From positions 1-12,053 of the forward strand of contig CAMLSF010000116.1 of NCBI GenBank assembly GCA_946482615.1: a stretch of 12,053 nt of DNA, written 5' to 3'. The position numbers and the translations under genes are program-made. Below the pieces are notes generated by a model. The model did no database searches and was not told the origin of the DNA. It was given only the letters and a program-made list of their open reading frames with translations. This stretch comes from an uncultured Chromatiaceae bacterium (GTDB lineage: Bacteria > Pseudomonadota > Gammaproteobacteria > Enterobacterales > Alteromonadaceae). Positions 1-7,557 of the stretch are shown here, in pieces; the stretch's first letter is position 1, and every line of letters begins with the position of its first letter.

Positions 1-28
1 ACTCGTCTGGGACTATGTTCTCTTTTGT

Positions 29-56
29 TTAGCTGAACGGAACACAGTTCAGCTAA
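29..56. repeat. 10-bp perfect inverted repeat downstream of the pump gene
   Basis: TTAGCTGAAC (29-38) and GTTCAGCTAA (47-56) form a perfect 10-bp inverted repeat with an 8-nt loop. It lies about 70 nt beyond the stop codon of the leftward pump gene. Neither strand has a run of T after the stem, so it is not a standard intrinsic terminator. It could be a 3'-end stem-loop of the pump mRNA or a protein-binding palindrome belonging to a gene outside the window. I see no gene in bases 1-128. Confidence 0.5.
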
Positions 57-128
57 CTGAGTACAGAGCTATACAAACTTTACTTTCAGAGCCACAGAAC
101 TCCTTCAGCAACACTATATCCGGATTTT

Positions 129-3100
129 TTATAATGAATAGTTACGCGAAACCAAAGGCCTGCTTTTCGGGTTACGCGAAACCAGCCGCTTCAGCCACAA
201 CATAGCGTCATCGACATAGCTGTACAGCACAGGGATCATCAGCACACTCAAGAAGGTCGAGGTAATAAGGCCACCAATCACCACTATGGCCATAGGGGCG
301 CGGAAGCTGGGGTCACCGCCCATGCCCAGGGCTATTGGCAGCATGCCAACGCCCATAGCCACTGTGGTCATTACTATGGGCCTGACTCTTTTACGACAGG
401 CGTCCAGTATGGCGTCCTGCTGGCTGAGCTGATGTTCGCTGCGGGCAAGAATGATGTAATCAATCAGCAGAATAGAGTTTTTGGTGGCTATGCCCATCAG
501 CATAATCAGGCCTATCATGGCGGGCAGTGACAAAGTGGACCCTGTGATAAACAGCGCCAGAAAAGCGCCTGGTACAGAGAGCACCAAAGCGCTCAGTATG
601 GTCAGGGGCTGAAACATATCTTTAAGTAAAAGCACCAACACCAGATAAATACAAAACACGCCGGTCAGCATGGCAATGGTAAAACCTGTGGCTAATTCGC
701 CCATCATTTCAGCGTCACCCAGCGCATTTTGCGATATGCCATCCGGCATGTTTTTAACACTGGGCAGCGCCAGAATAGCCTGTTCAACCTCACCCAAAGG
801 CCGGTTGTTCAGCTCCACTTCAAAGCTGATATTACGCATCCGGTTAAATCTGGAAATTTGCGAAGGGCCACTGCTCAGCTGCAGAGTTGCCACATGTTCA
901 AGAGCTACAGCACCACGGGCACCGGGAACGGGTAAACGTCTGAGGCTGTCAAAGTCGGCGCGGGCTGCATCATTCAGTCGTACCAGAACAGGGATCTGGC
1001 GTTTGCTTAAATCCAGTTTGGCTAAATTCTGATCGTAATCACCCGCTGTAGCTATCCGCAGCGTATCGGCAATAGCAAAGGTTGTGACTCCTAAATCCGC
1101 CGCTTTGGCAAAGTCAGGCCGGATAATAAGCTCAGGCCGCACTAAGCTGGCGCTGGAAATCACAGCGCCAATACCGGCAATAGAGCGCAGCTCAGCTTCC
1201 ACTTTCAGTGCATGTTGTTCCAGCAGACGACTGTCCTCACTGGCCAGCACCAGCTCATAGTTGTCGCCTGAGCCCATACCCACTTTGATACGGGCGCCCG
1301 GCAGCACTGCCAGCAAGTCACGCAACTGCTGGTCAATCTGTTGTTTATGTAAGCCCGGACGTTCGCTGCGATGGCGGAGTGTTAACGTCAGCACTGCTGT
1401 GCCAACACCAGAGGCTGAAGCACCTTCTTCATCGTCTTCACCAGCGCTGCCGCTGCCTATAGCTGTGTATACCTGTGTCACCTGCGGGTGTCCGGCAACA
1501 AGATGGCGGGCTTGTTCGGCAAGCAGGATGCTGTCCTGCAAAGTGCTGCCGGGCTGCAGGCTAAGCCTTATCTGGGTTTGTTGCTGATCATCCGCCGGCA
1601 TAAAATCTCCCGGCAGTTGGCTGGCCAGCAATAAACCAGCGCAAAAAAATGCCAGAGCGGCACAAGCTGTTATGGCTCTGTGCGCTAAACACCAGTGCAT
1701 CAGTGTCAGGTAATAGCGGATCCAGCCGGGTTCTGGTTTTACCTGAGACGAAGGGGTTTTTAGCAGGTAGGCCGCCATCATGGGCGTTAACAAGCGGGCA
1801 ACCAGCAGGGAAAACAATACGGCCACTGCAGCTGTCCAGCCAAACTGCACAAAAAACTTCCCTATCACGCCACTCATAAAAGCGGTTGGCAGAAATACGG
1901 CGACCAGCGTAAAAGTGGTGGCAATCACAGCTAAGCCTATTTCATCGGCCGCTTCCATCGCCGCCTGAAAAGGCCGTTTCCCCATCAGCAAATGCCGTTC
2001 TATATTCTCAATTTCAACTATGGCGTCATCCACTAATACGCCAATGACCAAAGACAAAGACAGCAAGGTGACGGTATTGAGGCTAAAGCCCATCAGATGC
2101 ATCAGAGCAAAAGTTGGGATCACCGACAAAGGCAAAGCTGTGGCTGCAATAAAAGTCGCCCGCCAGTCGCGCAAAAACAGAAAAACCACTATCACAGCCA
2201 GCAAAGCGCCTTCGTACAACAGCTGCATCGAGCCCTGATAGTTTTCAGTGACAGGGTCAATCAGGTTAAAAACCTCTGTGATCTGAAGATCGGGTTTTTG
2301 TTGCCTGAGCTGTTCTAACGCCGCCCGAACCCCTTGTGCCACTTCAAGTTCGCCATAACCCAAAGCTCTGACAATTTCAAAAGCGACCACAGCTTTGCCG
2401 TCTAAAAAAGCGGCAGAGCGGGGCTCTGACACAGTGTCTGTAACCTGCGCGACCTGATCCAGACGAATACGGCGGCCATCGCTTAAGCTCAAGTCCAAAG
2501 CGGCGATTTCTGCGGCTGTACCTACAGTGGCAATGGTGCGCACCCATTGTTCCATGCCACCAAAGCTGGTGCGGCCACCTGAGCCTTGTTGCTGAATTTG
2601 CCGCAGCTGACGCGAAATATCAGCGGCAGTGGTATCAAAAGCCCGCAGTTTGTCCGGGTCGAGATCCACCCGGATTTCACGGCTGACTCCACCAACCCGG
2701 CTGACAGCGCCGACACCCCGGACAGCCAGCAAGCTTTTACTGATGTCATTATCGACAAACCAGGACAAAGCTTCTGCGTCCAGCTGCGCCGAGGCAATGC
2801 TGTAAGTCAGAATGGGCGAGCCGGACAGCTGCTCTTTTTTAATCACAGGGTCACGTAAATCGGCAGGCAGGTCGGCGCGGACCCGGGCTACTGCATCACG
2901 CACATCATCCAAAGCCTGCTGTATGGGCCGCTCCAGTCTGAATTCAATACTTAAACTGGCTTCACCATCGCTCAGGTTGGTGTAGATATGCCGGACCCCT
3001 TGCACTGTCGCCAGCGCATTTTCCAGCTTGCGTGCAACCTCTGTTTCGAGCTGAGAAGGGGAAGCGCCGGGCAAGGAGGCTGTCACTGTAACAGTCGGCA

Positions 3101-3230
3101 GTTCAAGATCAGGTAAGTCCTGCACTTTCATGGCGTTAAAGCTGAGCAAACCTGCAAGGGTCAATAAAATAAACAGCACAATGGCTGGTGCCGGGGTAGC
3201 TATGGCCCAGCGCGATAGATTCAGATTCAT
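129..3230 (-). CDS. RND (HAE-1/AcrB-like) inner-membrane efflux pump subunit
   Basis: 1033-residue proton-driven efflux permease, normal length for the family. It should sit in the inner membrane as a trimer and export small molecules through an adaptor and an outer-membrane channel. The layout is classic: TM1 near residues 12-32, a periplasmic porter half, TM2-TM6 near 336-487, TM7 near 518-538, a second periplasmic half, and TM8-TM12 near 850-1003. The proton-relay pair is D401-D402 in GVLVDDAIVEIEN (AcrB D407/D408), with K917 in GIATKNSILLIDY (AcrB K940). These acidic and lysine residues place it with HAE-type drug pumps; it lacks the HME-type signature of heavy-metal pumps. It starts at ATG 3230 with AGGA 7 nt upstream, 12 nt after the adaptor stop. 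Two oddities are an acidic Gly/Ser-rich loop (592-610) where AcrB has its switch loop, and a repeated LVSRN at the C-terminus. The substrate is unknown. Confidence 0.93.
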   Translation of the reverse strand: MNLNLSRWAIATPAPAIVLFILLTLAGLLSFNAMKVQDLPDLELPTVTVTASLPGASPSQLETEVARKLENALATVQGVRHIYTNLSDGEASLSIEFRLERPIQQALDDVRDAVARVRADLPADLRDPVIKKEQLSGSPILTYSIASAQLDAEALSWFVDNDISKSLLAVRGVGAVSRVGGVSREIRVDLDPDKLRAFDTTAADISRQLRQIQQQGSGGRTSFGGMEQWVRTIATVGTAAEIAALDLSLSDGRRIRLDQVAQVTDTVSEPRSAAFLDGKAVVAFEIVRALGYGELEVAQGVRAALEQLRQQKPDLQITEVFNLIDPVTENYQGSMQLLYEGALLAVIVVFLFLRDWRATFIAATALPLSVIPTFALMHLMGFSLNTVTLLSLSLVIGVLVDDAIVEIENIERHLLMGKRPFQAAMEAADEIGLAVIATTFTLVAVFLPTAFMSGVIGKFFVQFGWTAAVAVLFSLLVARLLTPMMAAYLLKTPSSQVKPEPGWIRYYLTLMHWCLAHRAITACAALAFFCAGLLLASQLPGDFMPADDQQQTQIRLSLQPGSTLQDSILLAEQARHLVAGHPQVTQVYTAIGSGSAGEDDEEGASASGVGTAVLTLTLRHRSERPGLHKQQIDQQLRDLLAVLPGARIKVGMGSGDNYELVLASEDSRLLEQHALKVEAELRSIAGIGAVISSASLVRPELIIRPDFAKAADLGVTTFAIADTLRIATAGDYDQNLAKLDLSKRQIPVLVRLNDAARADFDSLRRLPVPGARGAVALEHVATLQLSSGPSQISRFNRMRNISFEVELNNRPLGEVEQAILALPSVKNMPDGISQNALGDAEMMGELATGFTIAMLTGVFCIYLVLVLLLKDMFQPLTILSALVLSVPGAFLALFITGSTLSLPAMIGLIMLMGIATKNSILLIDYIILARSEHQLSQQDAILDACRKRVRPIVMTTVAMGVGMLPIALGMGGDPSFRAPMAIVVIGGLITSTFLSVLMIPVLYSYVDDAMLWLKRLVSRNPKSRPLVSRNYSL
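141..184. repeat. 14-bp direct repeat in the pump gene's 3' end
   Basis: GTTACGCGAAACCA occurs at 141-154 and again at 171-184, a 30-bp period, inside the last codons of the pump gene. On the coding strand both copies read LVSRN, giving a tail LVSRN-PKSRP-LVSRN-YSL. The 30-bp period keeps the reading frame. The bases between the copies are not repeated, so this is either a decayed short duplication or a chance or selected peptide repeat in the cytoplasmic tail. Confidence 0.7.
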
Positions 3231-3242
3231 CTGCTTGTCCTG

Positions 3243-4421
3243 TTACATCATGGGACCGGAATCGGCACCGGGGTAAGGGGGTAATGCGTCTGCAGCAGGC
3301 TGCTGTTCCGTGATCACTCTGACTAAATCACCTTCACCGAGGAAAGCACCACCTGTGCTGACCAGTTGGTCCGACAGCTGTAAGCCACTGCGGATCTCAA
3401 TCCGGTCTGCAGTGCGCCGGCCTGTGCTGACTTTGGTCTGCAGCACTCTGGAATCCGCTGTTATCCGCAGCACATAACTAAAACCGTCCCGTATTTGCAC
3501 TGCGCTAAGCGGCACAGTCATCACTTCAGTGGACCCCAGTTCAAAACTGCCTCCGGCGAACATACCGGCCCGTGCAGAGCCTGTGTTTAACAAATCGACA
3601 TAAACCACCGCATTGCGGCTTTGAGTATCCACAACCGGAGACAAGGCCCGTACCACGCCCTGAATACTGCTGCCATCTGTTAAGGTGATGCGGGCTTTCA
3701 GGCCGGGTTTAAGCCGGGCCAGATGGTCGGACGATACTTCGGCGCGCCATTCCAGCCGGCCAAATCTGATCAGCCGGAATAACTCCTGACCTGCAGGCAA
3801 TACAGCACCGACTGTGGCGGTTCTGGCAGAGATAATGCCCTGATCCGGCGCTAACACACGGCTTTGCGCCAGCCGTAGTCGCTGGGTTTTGACTCTGGCG
3901 TTGCTGGCATCCAGCCTGGCTTTGGCTGATTCTGCCGCTGTGATGTAACGCTGAATTTGCTGAGCGGACAAAGCGCCACTGGCTTTGAGTTGTTTGACTC
4001 TGGTTAAATCCGCCTGAGCTTCACTGTACAAGGCGGCCGCTTCTGCCTGATCGGCCCGGCTCAGATCCAGTTCAGCCTCCAGCGGAGCTGAGGCAAAACT
4101 GGCTAACAACTGGCCTTTAACAACGCTATCCCCAACATTGACCCTGACTTCGCTCAGGCGCAAGCCATCGGCTTCAGTGCCAATACTGGCTTCCTGCCAG
4201 GCCAACACATTGCCATGCGCACTAACGCTGTCCGTCATTTCCGACAGCTGTGGAGTTATAGCTGTGACTGCAAGTACGGGTTTTTCTGCACCCAGGGTTG
4301 AGTCTGCTGCGTTGGCATTGAGCGAAGAACCGCTTTCCTGACCATACAGGGCTATGCCAAGCGCAGCGGCCGCTACAACAAGGCCTGAACTTAGTGTCAG
4401 TTTGTGTTTTATGCCTGCCAT
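3243..4421 (-). CDS. RND efflux periplasmic adaptor (membrane fusion protein)
   Basis: 392-residue adaptor that should bridge the pump encoded directly downstream to an outer-membrane channel. An N-terminal hydrophobic segment (about 10-27) has no lipobox, so it is probably a membrane anchor or uncleaved signal rather than a lipoprotein signal. Order of domains: first half of the lipoyl domain (about 70-110, with VNVGDSVVKGQLLASF), a heptad-rich helical hairpin (about 112-187), second lipoyl half (about 188-220), beta-barrel (about 221-298, LEWRAEVSSDHLARLKPG), and a membrane-proximal domain to the end. The hairpin tip carries R141, L145 and S152 in RVKQLKASGALS, matching the RLS motif known for TolC docking. 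The start at 4421 is set by AGGGAG (4429-4434), 7 nt away. It is the promoter-proximal gene of the leftward operon. The Pro/Gly/Met-rich C-terminal tail (PPYPGADSGPMM) is short and of unknown use. Confidence 0.92.
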   Translation of the reverse strand: MAGIKHKLTLSSGLVVAAAALGIALYGQESGSSLNANAADSTLGAEKPVLAVTAITPQLSEMTDSVSAHGNVLAWQEASIGTEADGLRLSEVRVNVGDSVVKGQLLASFASAPLEAELDLSRADQAEAAALYSEAQADLTRVKQLKASGALSAQQIQRYITAAESAKARLDASNARVKTQRLRLAQSRVLAPDQGIISARTATVGAVLPAGQELFRLIRFGRLEWRAEVSSDHLARLKPGLKARITLTDGSSIQGVVRALSPVVDTQSRNAVVYVDLLNTGSARAGMFAGGSFELGSTEVMTVPLSAVQIRDGFSYVLRITADSRVLQTKVSTGRRTADRIEIRSGLQLSDQLVSTGGAFLGEGDLVRVITEQQPAADALPPYPGADSGPMM

Positions 4422-4528
4422 GCTGTCGCTCCCTGGTCAGAATAAAGGCAGCAAAGGGCTGAGAGTCTGTGGTGATTGATCTGATGTAAAAGCATCTGTT
4501 GGCCTCATCCAAAATGTGGTGATGCCGA

Positions 4529-4561
4529 ACTATCGGATGCAATAGCTTTCAGGACACTTAC
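4529..4561 (-). promoter_or_regulatory. Candidate response-regulator box and -10 for the efflux operon
   Basis: On the minus strand, GTAAG (4561-4557), six bases, then GAAAG (4550-4546) make an imperfect direct repeat with an 11-bp pitch, the spacing typical of OmpR/PhoB-family sites. After 11 bp comes GATAGT (4534-4529), which matches 4 of 6 bases of the sigma-70 -10 consensus. The first nine bases, GTAAGTGTC, are identical to those of the rightward box. Assignment to the regulator encoded at 5488-6174 is inferred from adjacency and layout. Confidence 0.45.
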
Positions 4562-4600
4562 GAAAGGCAGTAAAAAAGAAAAATAAAAACTAACTGTTTT

Positions 4601-4632
4601 GTAAGTGTCGGGTAAGTCAGAAGGCTGATGAT
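4601..4632 (+). promoter_or_regulatory. Candidate response-regulator box and -10 for the mipA operon
   Basis: GTAAGT at 4601 and GTAAGT at 4612 form a perfect 6-bp direct repeat with an 11-bp pitch, as expected for two tandem OmpR/PhoB-type wing-helix subunits. Ten bases after the second GTAAG lies GATGAT (4627-4632), 4 of 6 matches to a -10 element. No good -35 is present, so the box would take its place as in class II activation. If correct, the regulator gene, third element of this arm, is autoregulated. Confidence 0.5.
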
Positions 4633-4672
4633 GAAGTGGTTTTATTGACCATCATCCGAAAAGGAAACTTTT

Positions 4673-5473
4673 ATGTCATCACCTTTGTATAACGCTGAAC
4701 ACGGTTTTGTCAGACGCGGCCTGGTTGCGGCCATAGCTTTGTGTTGTCTCCCTCTGGCCGCCCAAGAGTCTGAAGCTGAGCAGGGATCGTCCTGGGGCCT
4801 GGGCGTAGGTCTGGTGTCCAGCCAAAAGGCCTATACCGATATGGACAGGGATAGCAGTGTCATTCCTTTTATTTCCTATCAGAATGAGTATATTGAGCTG
4901 CTGGGTCCTAATTTGAAGTATAAATTGCCGGGTCTGGAGCTGAATGACAGCAACAAATTCAACTTCAGTCTGGTTGGCGAATATGATTTTTCTGATAATG
5001 ATCCGGACGAAACCCCAATTCTTAATGGCATGGAAGAGCGTAAAGGCGGTTTTTGGGCTGGTGCTCAGATAGAATGGCAAAATCCTGTTGTGACTATCAG
5101 CCTGGAGTGGTTAAGCGAAGTGTCAGGCGACAGCGATGGTTCAGTGATCAATCTCGGGATTGAACGTACCTGGGAAATCGCTGAGCGTTTTATGCTGACG
5201 CCCCGGCTGGTGTTAAGCCAGGTCGATAAAAATTATGTGGATTATTACTATGGAGTCCGCGCTGACGAAGTCAGAAGCGACAGGGCCTTTTATCAGGGCG
5301 AAGCTGGTCTGAATACTGAAATTGGAGTACGTGCTCTGTACAGGCTTGATCAAAACCAGATGCTGATGCTGGATCTTGCTGTCACCAGTCTTGCCAGTGA
5401 AATTAAGGACAGCCCGCTGGTCGACAGTTCAACAGAAAGCCGGGTCATACTTGGCTACATTTATCGTTTCTGA
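4673..5473 (+). CDS. MipA/OmpV-family outer-membrane beta-barrel protein
   Basis: 266 residues. The signal peptide (basic RR at 14-15, hydrophobic 16-29) has a likely cut after LPLAA (residue 30). The mature part alternates polar and hydrophobic residues in strand-like stretches, opens with SSWGLGVGLVSSQKAYTDMD, and ends in YIYRF with the C-terminal phenylalanine that outer-membrane barrels use for assembly. This pattern and length fit the MipA/OmpV family (MltA-interacting proteins, porin-like; some members have been linked to murein-synthesis complexes and to antibiotic response). Start ATG 4673 is fixed by AAGGA (4661-4665), 7 nt upstream. It is the first gene of the rightward operon, 14 nt ahead of the response regulator, so it is probably both a target and a partner of that two-component system. 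The exact role, channel or sensor accessory, cannot be read from sequence. Confidence 0.85.
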   Translation: MSSPLYNAEHGFVRRGLVAAIALCCLPLAAQESEAEQGSSWGLGVGLVSSQKAYTDMDRDSSVIPFISYQNEYIELLGPNLKYKLPGLELNDSNKFNFSLVGEYDFSDNDPDETPILNGMEERKGGFWAGAQIEWQNPVVTISLEWLSEVSGDSDGSVINLGIERTWEIAERFMLTPRLVLSQVDKNYVDYYYGVRADEVRSDRAFYQGEAGLNTEIGVRALYRLDQNQMLMLDLAVTSLASEIKDSPLVDSSTESRVILGYIYRF

Positions 5474-5487
5474 AGCATCCGTTTCTG

Positions 5488-6174
5488 ATGAACCGCATCC
5501 TTTTGCTTGAAGATCATAAACGCCTGTCTCTGCTGATCAGCAAGGGACTGGCACCTGCCGGCATAGTGGTCGATACGTTCGAACGTATTGATCACGCCTG
5601 GCAGGCGTTGCAACACATGCCTTATCAGGCCATGGTGCTGGACAGAGGAGTGCCGGACGGCGATGGTCTGCAGTTACTGCAACGGCTGCGTGATGCTGGC
5701 AACAATATCCCTTGTCTGGTACTGACCGCCCGTAATGCCTTACACGACAGAGTGAATGGCTTAGAAGCTGGCGCTGATGATTACCTGTCCAAACCTTTTG
5801 CAATGGAAGAGATGGTGGCCCGGGTCAAAGCCTTGCTAAGGCGGCCGGTCGAACGCCAGTCTTTGGATCCATGTTTCGGTGATCTATTGCTACAACCTGC
5901 ATCAAATCTGATTTGGTGTGCTGAAAAAAGCCAGCTGTTGTCTCAGGCTGAAATGCAGGTGTTGTTTGTGCTGATGCGAAAAGCCGGTGAAACGGTTCGG
6001 CATCATCTGCTGGAAGCCGCAGCCTGGGGTTTAACTGAAGCTGTCACCCCCAATGCGCTGGATGTGGTATTACACCGGATCCGGAAAAAATTAGTCGCTA
6101 TTGGCTCGCGCCACCAGATCATCAATGTCAGAGGAGTAGGTTATGCGCTTATTGAGCCCAAAATACAGAAGTAG
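5488..6174 (+). CDS. OmpR/PhoB-family DNA-binding response regulator
   Basis: 228 residues. The receiver domain (1-118) has the acidic pocket E8-D9, phospho-acceptor D52 in MVLDRGVPDGDG, switch T80, and K102 in LSKPF, all the residues needed for phosphorylation. The C-terminal winged-helix domain (about 128-225) has a recognition helix near 187-203 (TPNALDVVLHRIRKKL) and the closing hairpin VRGVGYAL. This is the QseB/PmrA/PhoP-like class of transcription factor. It starts 14 nt after mipA with only a weak ribosome site, so translation is probably coupled to mipA. The kinase follows 24 nt downstream and is the obvious partner. Candidate binding sites are the GTAAG direct repeats in the divergent promoter upstream. 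The linkage to the pump and MipA suggests control of envelope or drug response, by inference. Confidence 0.93.
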   Translation: MNRILLLEDHKRLSLLISKGLAPAGIVVDTFERIDHAWQALQHMPYQAMVLDRGVPDGDGLQLLQRLRDAGNNIPCLVLTARNALHDRVNGLEAGADDYLSKPFAMEEMVARVKALLRRPVERQSLDPCFGDLLLQPASNLIWCAEKSQLLSQAEMQVLFVLMRKAGETVRHHLLEAAAWGLTEAVTPNALDVVLHRIRKKLVAIGSRHQIINVRGVGYALIEPKIQK

Positions 6175-6186
6175 CTCAGGTGTCAG

Positions 6187-6192
6187 AGGAGG
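6187..6192 (+). promoter_or_regulatory. Strong Shine-Dalgarno of the histidine kinase gene
   Basis: A full AGGAGG lies 6 nt before ATG 6199 and fixes the kinase start. It is much stronger than the site in front of the response regulator, so the kinase can be translated independently rather than by coupling. Confidence 0.7.
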
Positions 6193-6198
6193 GAACTG

Positions 6199-7557
6199 AT
6201 GCGCCTGTTGAGCCGGATACACCGAAATAGCATCAGCGTTAAAATGCAGCTGGCTTATGTGGCTGGCATGTTTCTGAGTGTCAGTCTGATTGCTTTGGTG
6301 GTGTTAGTTGCCCTTAGCGTTCAGAACAATATTTTGTCAGAAAACGACATCAACGATTTTTCAGCCGAATTAGCCGAACATCTGCAGTTTAATGCAGAAG
6401 GTTTACCTGTTCATGTGGCTGACGAAGAGTACCTTTGGTTGTTTGAGAGCCTGTACAGCGAAATAGCGTTCAGAGTACTGGATCAGAACAGGCAGGTGGC
6501 GCTGGCGTCTAAAGCCGCGCCGGAGTTTTGGTCCGCTGTAGAGCAGTTGCCACTCAAAGCCGGGCCCTTCGAGTTTGAGCAAAATGGCATCATGATGGAC
6601 GCCGCCACCGGCGTCAGAGTCCATAATGGCAAAACCTGGTTTTTTCAGGTGGCGGTCAGCCGGCGTTTTATGTTTTTTGCCCACAATACTTTTGCCTTAC
6701 GTTTTATCGAAGACGGCCTGATTTTATTGTCCTTAGTGCTGTTTTTTGTGTTTGGTGCCTGTGTGCATTTTGCTTTGGGGTATACCTTAAAACCTTTGCA
6801 CAAGCTGTCGCAGGCTGCGGCCCTGATTTCTCCCCGTTCTTTGCAGGAGCGTTTACAGACCGATCATGTACCGACCGAAATTGCCCCTTTGGTCCAGAGT
6901 TTTAATATAGCCCTGGACAGGCTGGAGCGGGGTTATCGTTTGCAGCAGGAGTTTTTAGCCACAGCGGCCCATGAGCTGAAAACACCATTGGCGCTGATCC
7001 GCGCTCAGCTGGAATTGATGCAGGAAAATGAAGAGCGTGACTGGTTACTCAGTGACGTGAAATATATGTCCCGTCAGGTGCAACAGCTGTTGCTGCTCAC
7101 TGAAGTCAGCGAAGAACAAAACTATAAATTCAGTGCTGTGGAACCGGCACAAGTATCAGCTGAAGTGCTGTCTTATTTACAACGTATGGCCGATGCCGCA
7201 AATGTAAAACTGCTATTTAAGGATAAGAGTCACACTGCGGTCTGGCGGGCGGACAAAGGGGCTTTGTTTACCTTACTGAAAAACCTGGTGGAAAATGCCA
7301 TTCAGCACGCACCTGCTGGCTCAGAAGTGGTGCTGACCTTAGAGGCGGATCATCTGACAGTGCGGGACTTTGGTCCCGGTGTGGCAGAGCACGAACTGCC
7401 TCAGCTTTTTAACCGTTTCTGGCGGGGCGAACACAGGCGCGACATAGGCGCAGGCCTTGGTTTAGCTATTTGTCAGGAAATTGCTGTGACTCATCAGTGG
7501 GGTTTGTCTGCATCCAGAGCTGAGCCCGGACTTTTATTTCGCTTATCGACACGGTGA
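6199..7557 (+). CDS. Membrane sensor histidine kinase
   Basis: 452 residues. TM1 lies near 18-41, a periplasmic sensor region of about 120 residues follows, TM2 lies near 170-194, then a HAMP-like linker (about 195-248). The HisKA helix holds H258 in FLATAAHELKTPLALI (H-box, with E259 and P263). The ATPase domain shows the N-box LVENAIQHAP (N362, N366), G1 VRDFGPG (D390), F-box LFNRFWRGE and G2 GAGLGLA (417-423). All catalytic motifs are intact, so an active kinase is expected. The periplasmic part resembles no sensor fold I can name; it is rich in acidic residues early (EYLWLFESLYSE) and ends with paired aromatics at the membrane (FMFFAHNTF). It should phosphorylate the regulator encoded just upstream. 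The signal is unknown; envelope damage or a pump substrate would fit the neighbours. Confidence 0.92.
   Translation: MRLLSRIHRNSISVKMQLAYVAGMFLSVSLIALVVLVALSVQNNILSENDINDFSAELAEHLQFNAEGLPVHVADEEYLWLFESLYSEIAFRVLDQNRQVALASKAAPEFWSAVEQLPLKAGPFEFEQNGIMMDAATGVRVHNGKTWFFQVAVSRRFMFFAHNTFALRFIEDGLILLSLVLFFVFGACVHFALGYTLKPLHKLSQAAALISPRSLQERLQTDHVPTEIAPLVQSFNIALDRLERGYRLQQEFLATAAHELKTPLALIRAQLELMQENEERDWLLSDVKYMSRQVQQLLLLTEVSEEQNYKFSAVEPAQVSAEVLSYLQRMADAANVKLLFKDKSHTAVWRADKGALFTLLKNLVENAIQHAPAGSEVVLTLEADHLTVRDFGPGVAEHELPQLFNRFWRGEHRRDIGAGLGLAICQEIAVTHQWGLSASRAEPGLLFRLSTR

Larger units (their letters stand above)
4422..4672. promoter_or_regulatory. Divergent promoter region between efflux operon and mipA-regulator operon
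   Basis: A 251-bp non-coding region separates the two divergently transcribed operons. Its centre (4571-4600) is A-rich and is flanked by a 9-bp inverted repeat, GACACTTAC (4553-4561) and GTAAGTGTC (4601-4609). Each arm is the first half of a candidate response-regulator box pointing outward to its own operon. A second inverted pair, GATGATG (4627-4633) and CATCATC (4650-4656), lies in the mipA leader and could fold in the mRNA. Both flanking genes have clear Shine-Dalgarno sequences. I find no convincing -35 elements, which fits promoters that need an activator. Confidence 0.7.

Noticed and set aside
670..1032. Plus-strand open frames of 60-120 codons antisense to the pump gene (also near 1261, 1649, 1780, 2020 and 2586)
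   Set aside because: No ribosome sites or recognisable domains; they mirror the codon bias of the real gene on the opposite strand.
2522..2797. 91-codon minus-strand open frame inside the pump gene
   Set aside because: It is a shifted-frame shadow of an intact, well-conserved RND gene.
4222..4542. 106-codon open frame on the minus strand overlapping the start of the adaptor gene
   Set aside because: It overlaps the adaptor in another frame, has composition unlike a real protein, and would run through the divergent promoter region.
4679..5080. 133-codon minus-strand open frame antisense to the MipA-like gene
   Set aside because: The plus strand carries a coherent signal peptide and beta-barrel; the antisense product shows no domain.
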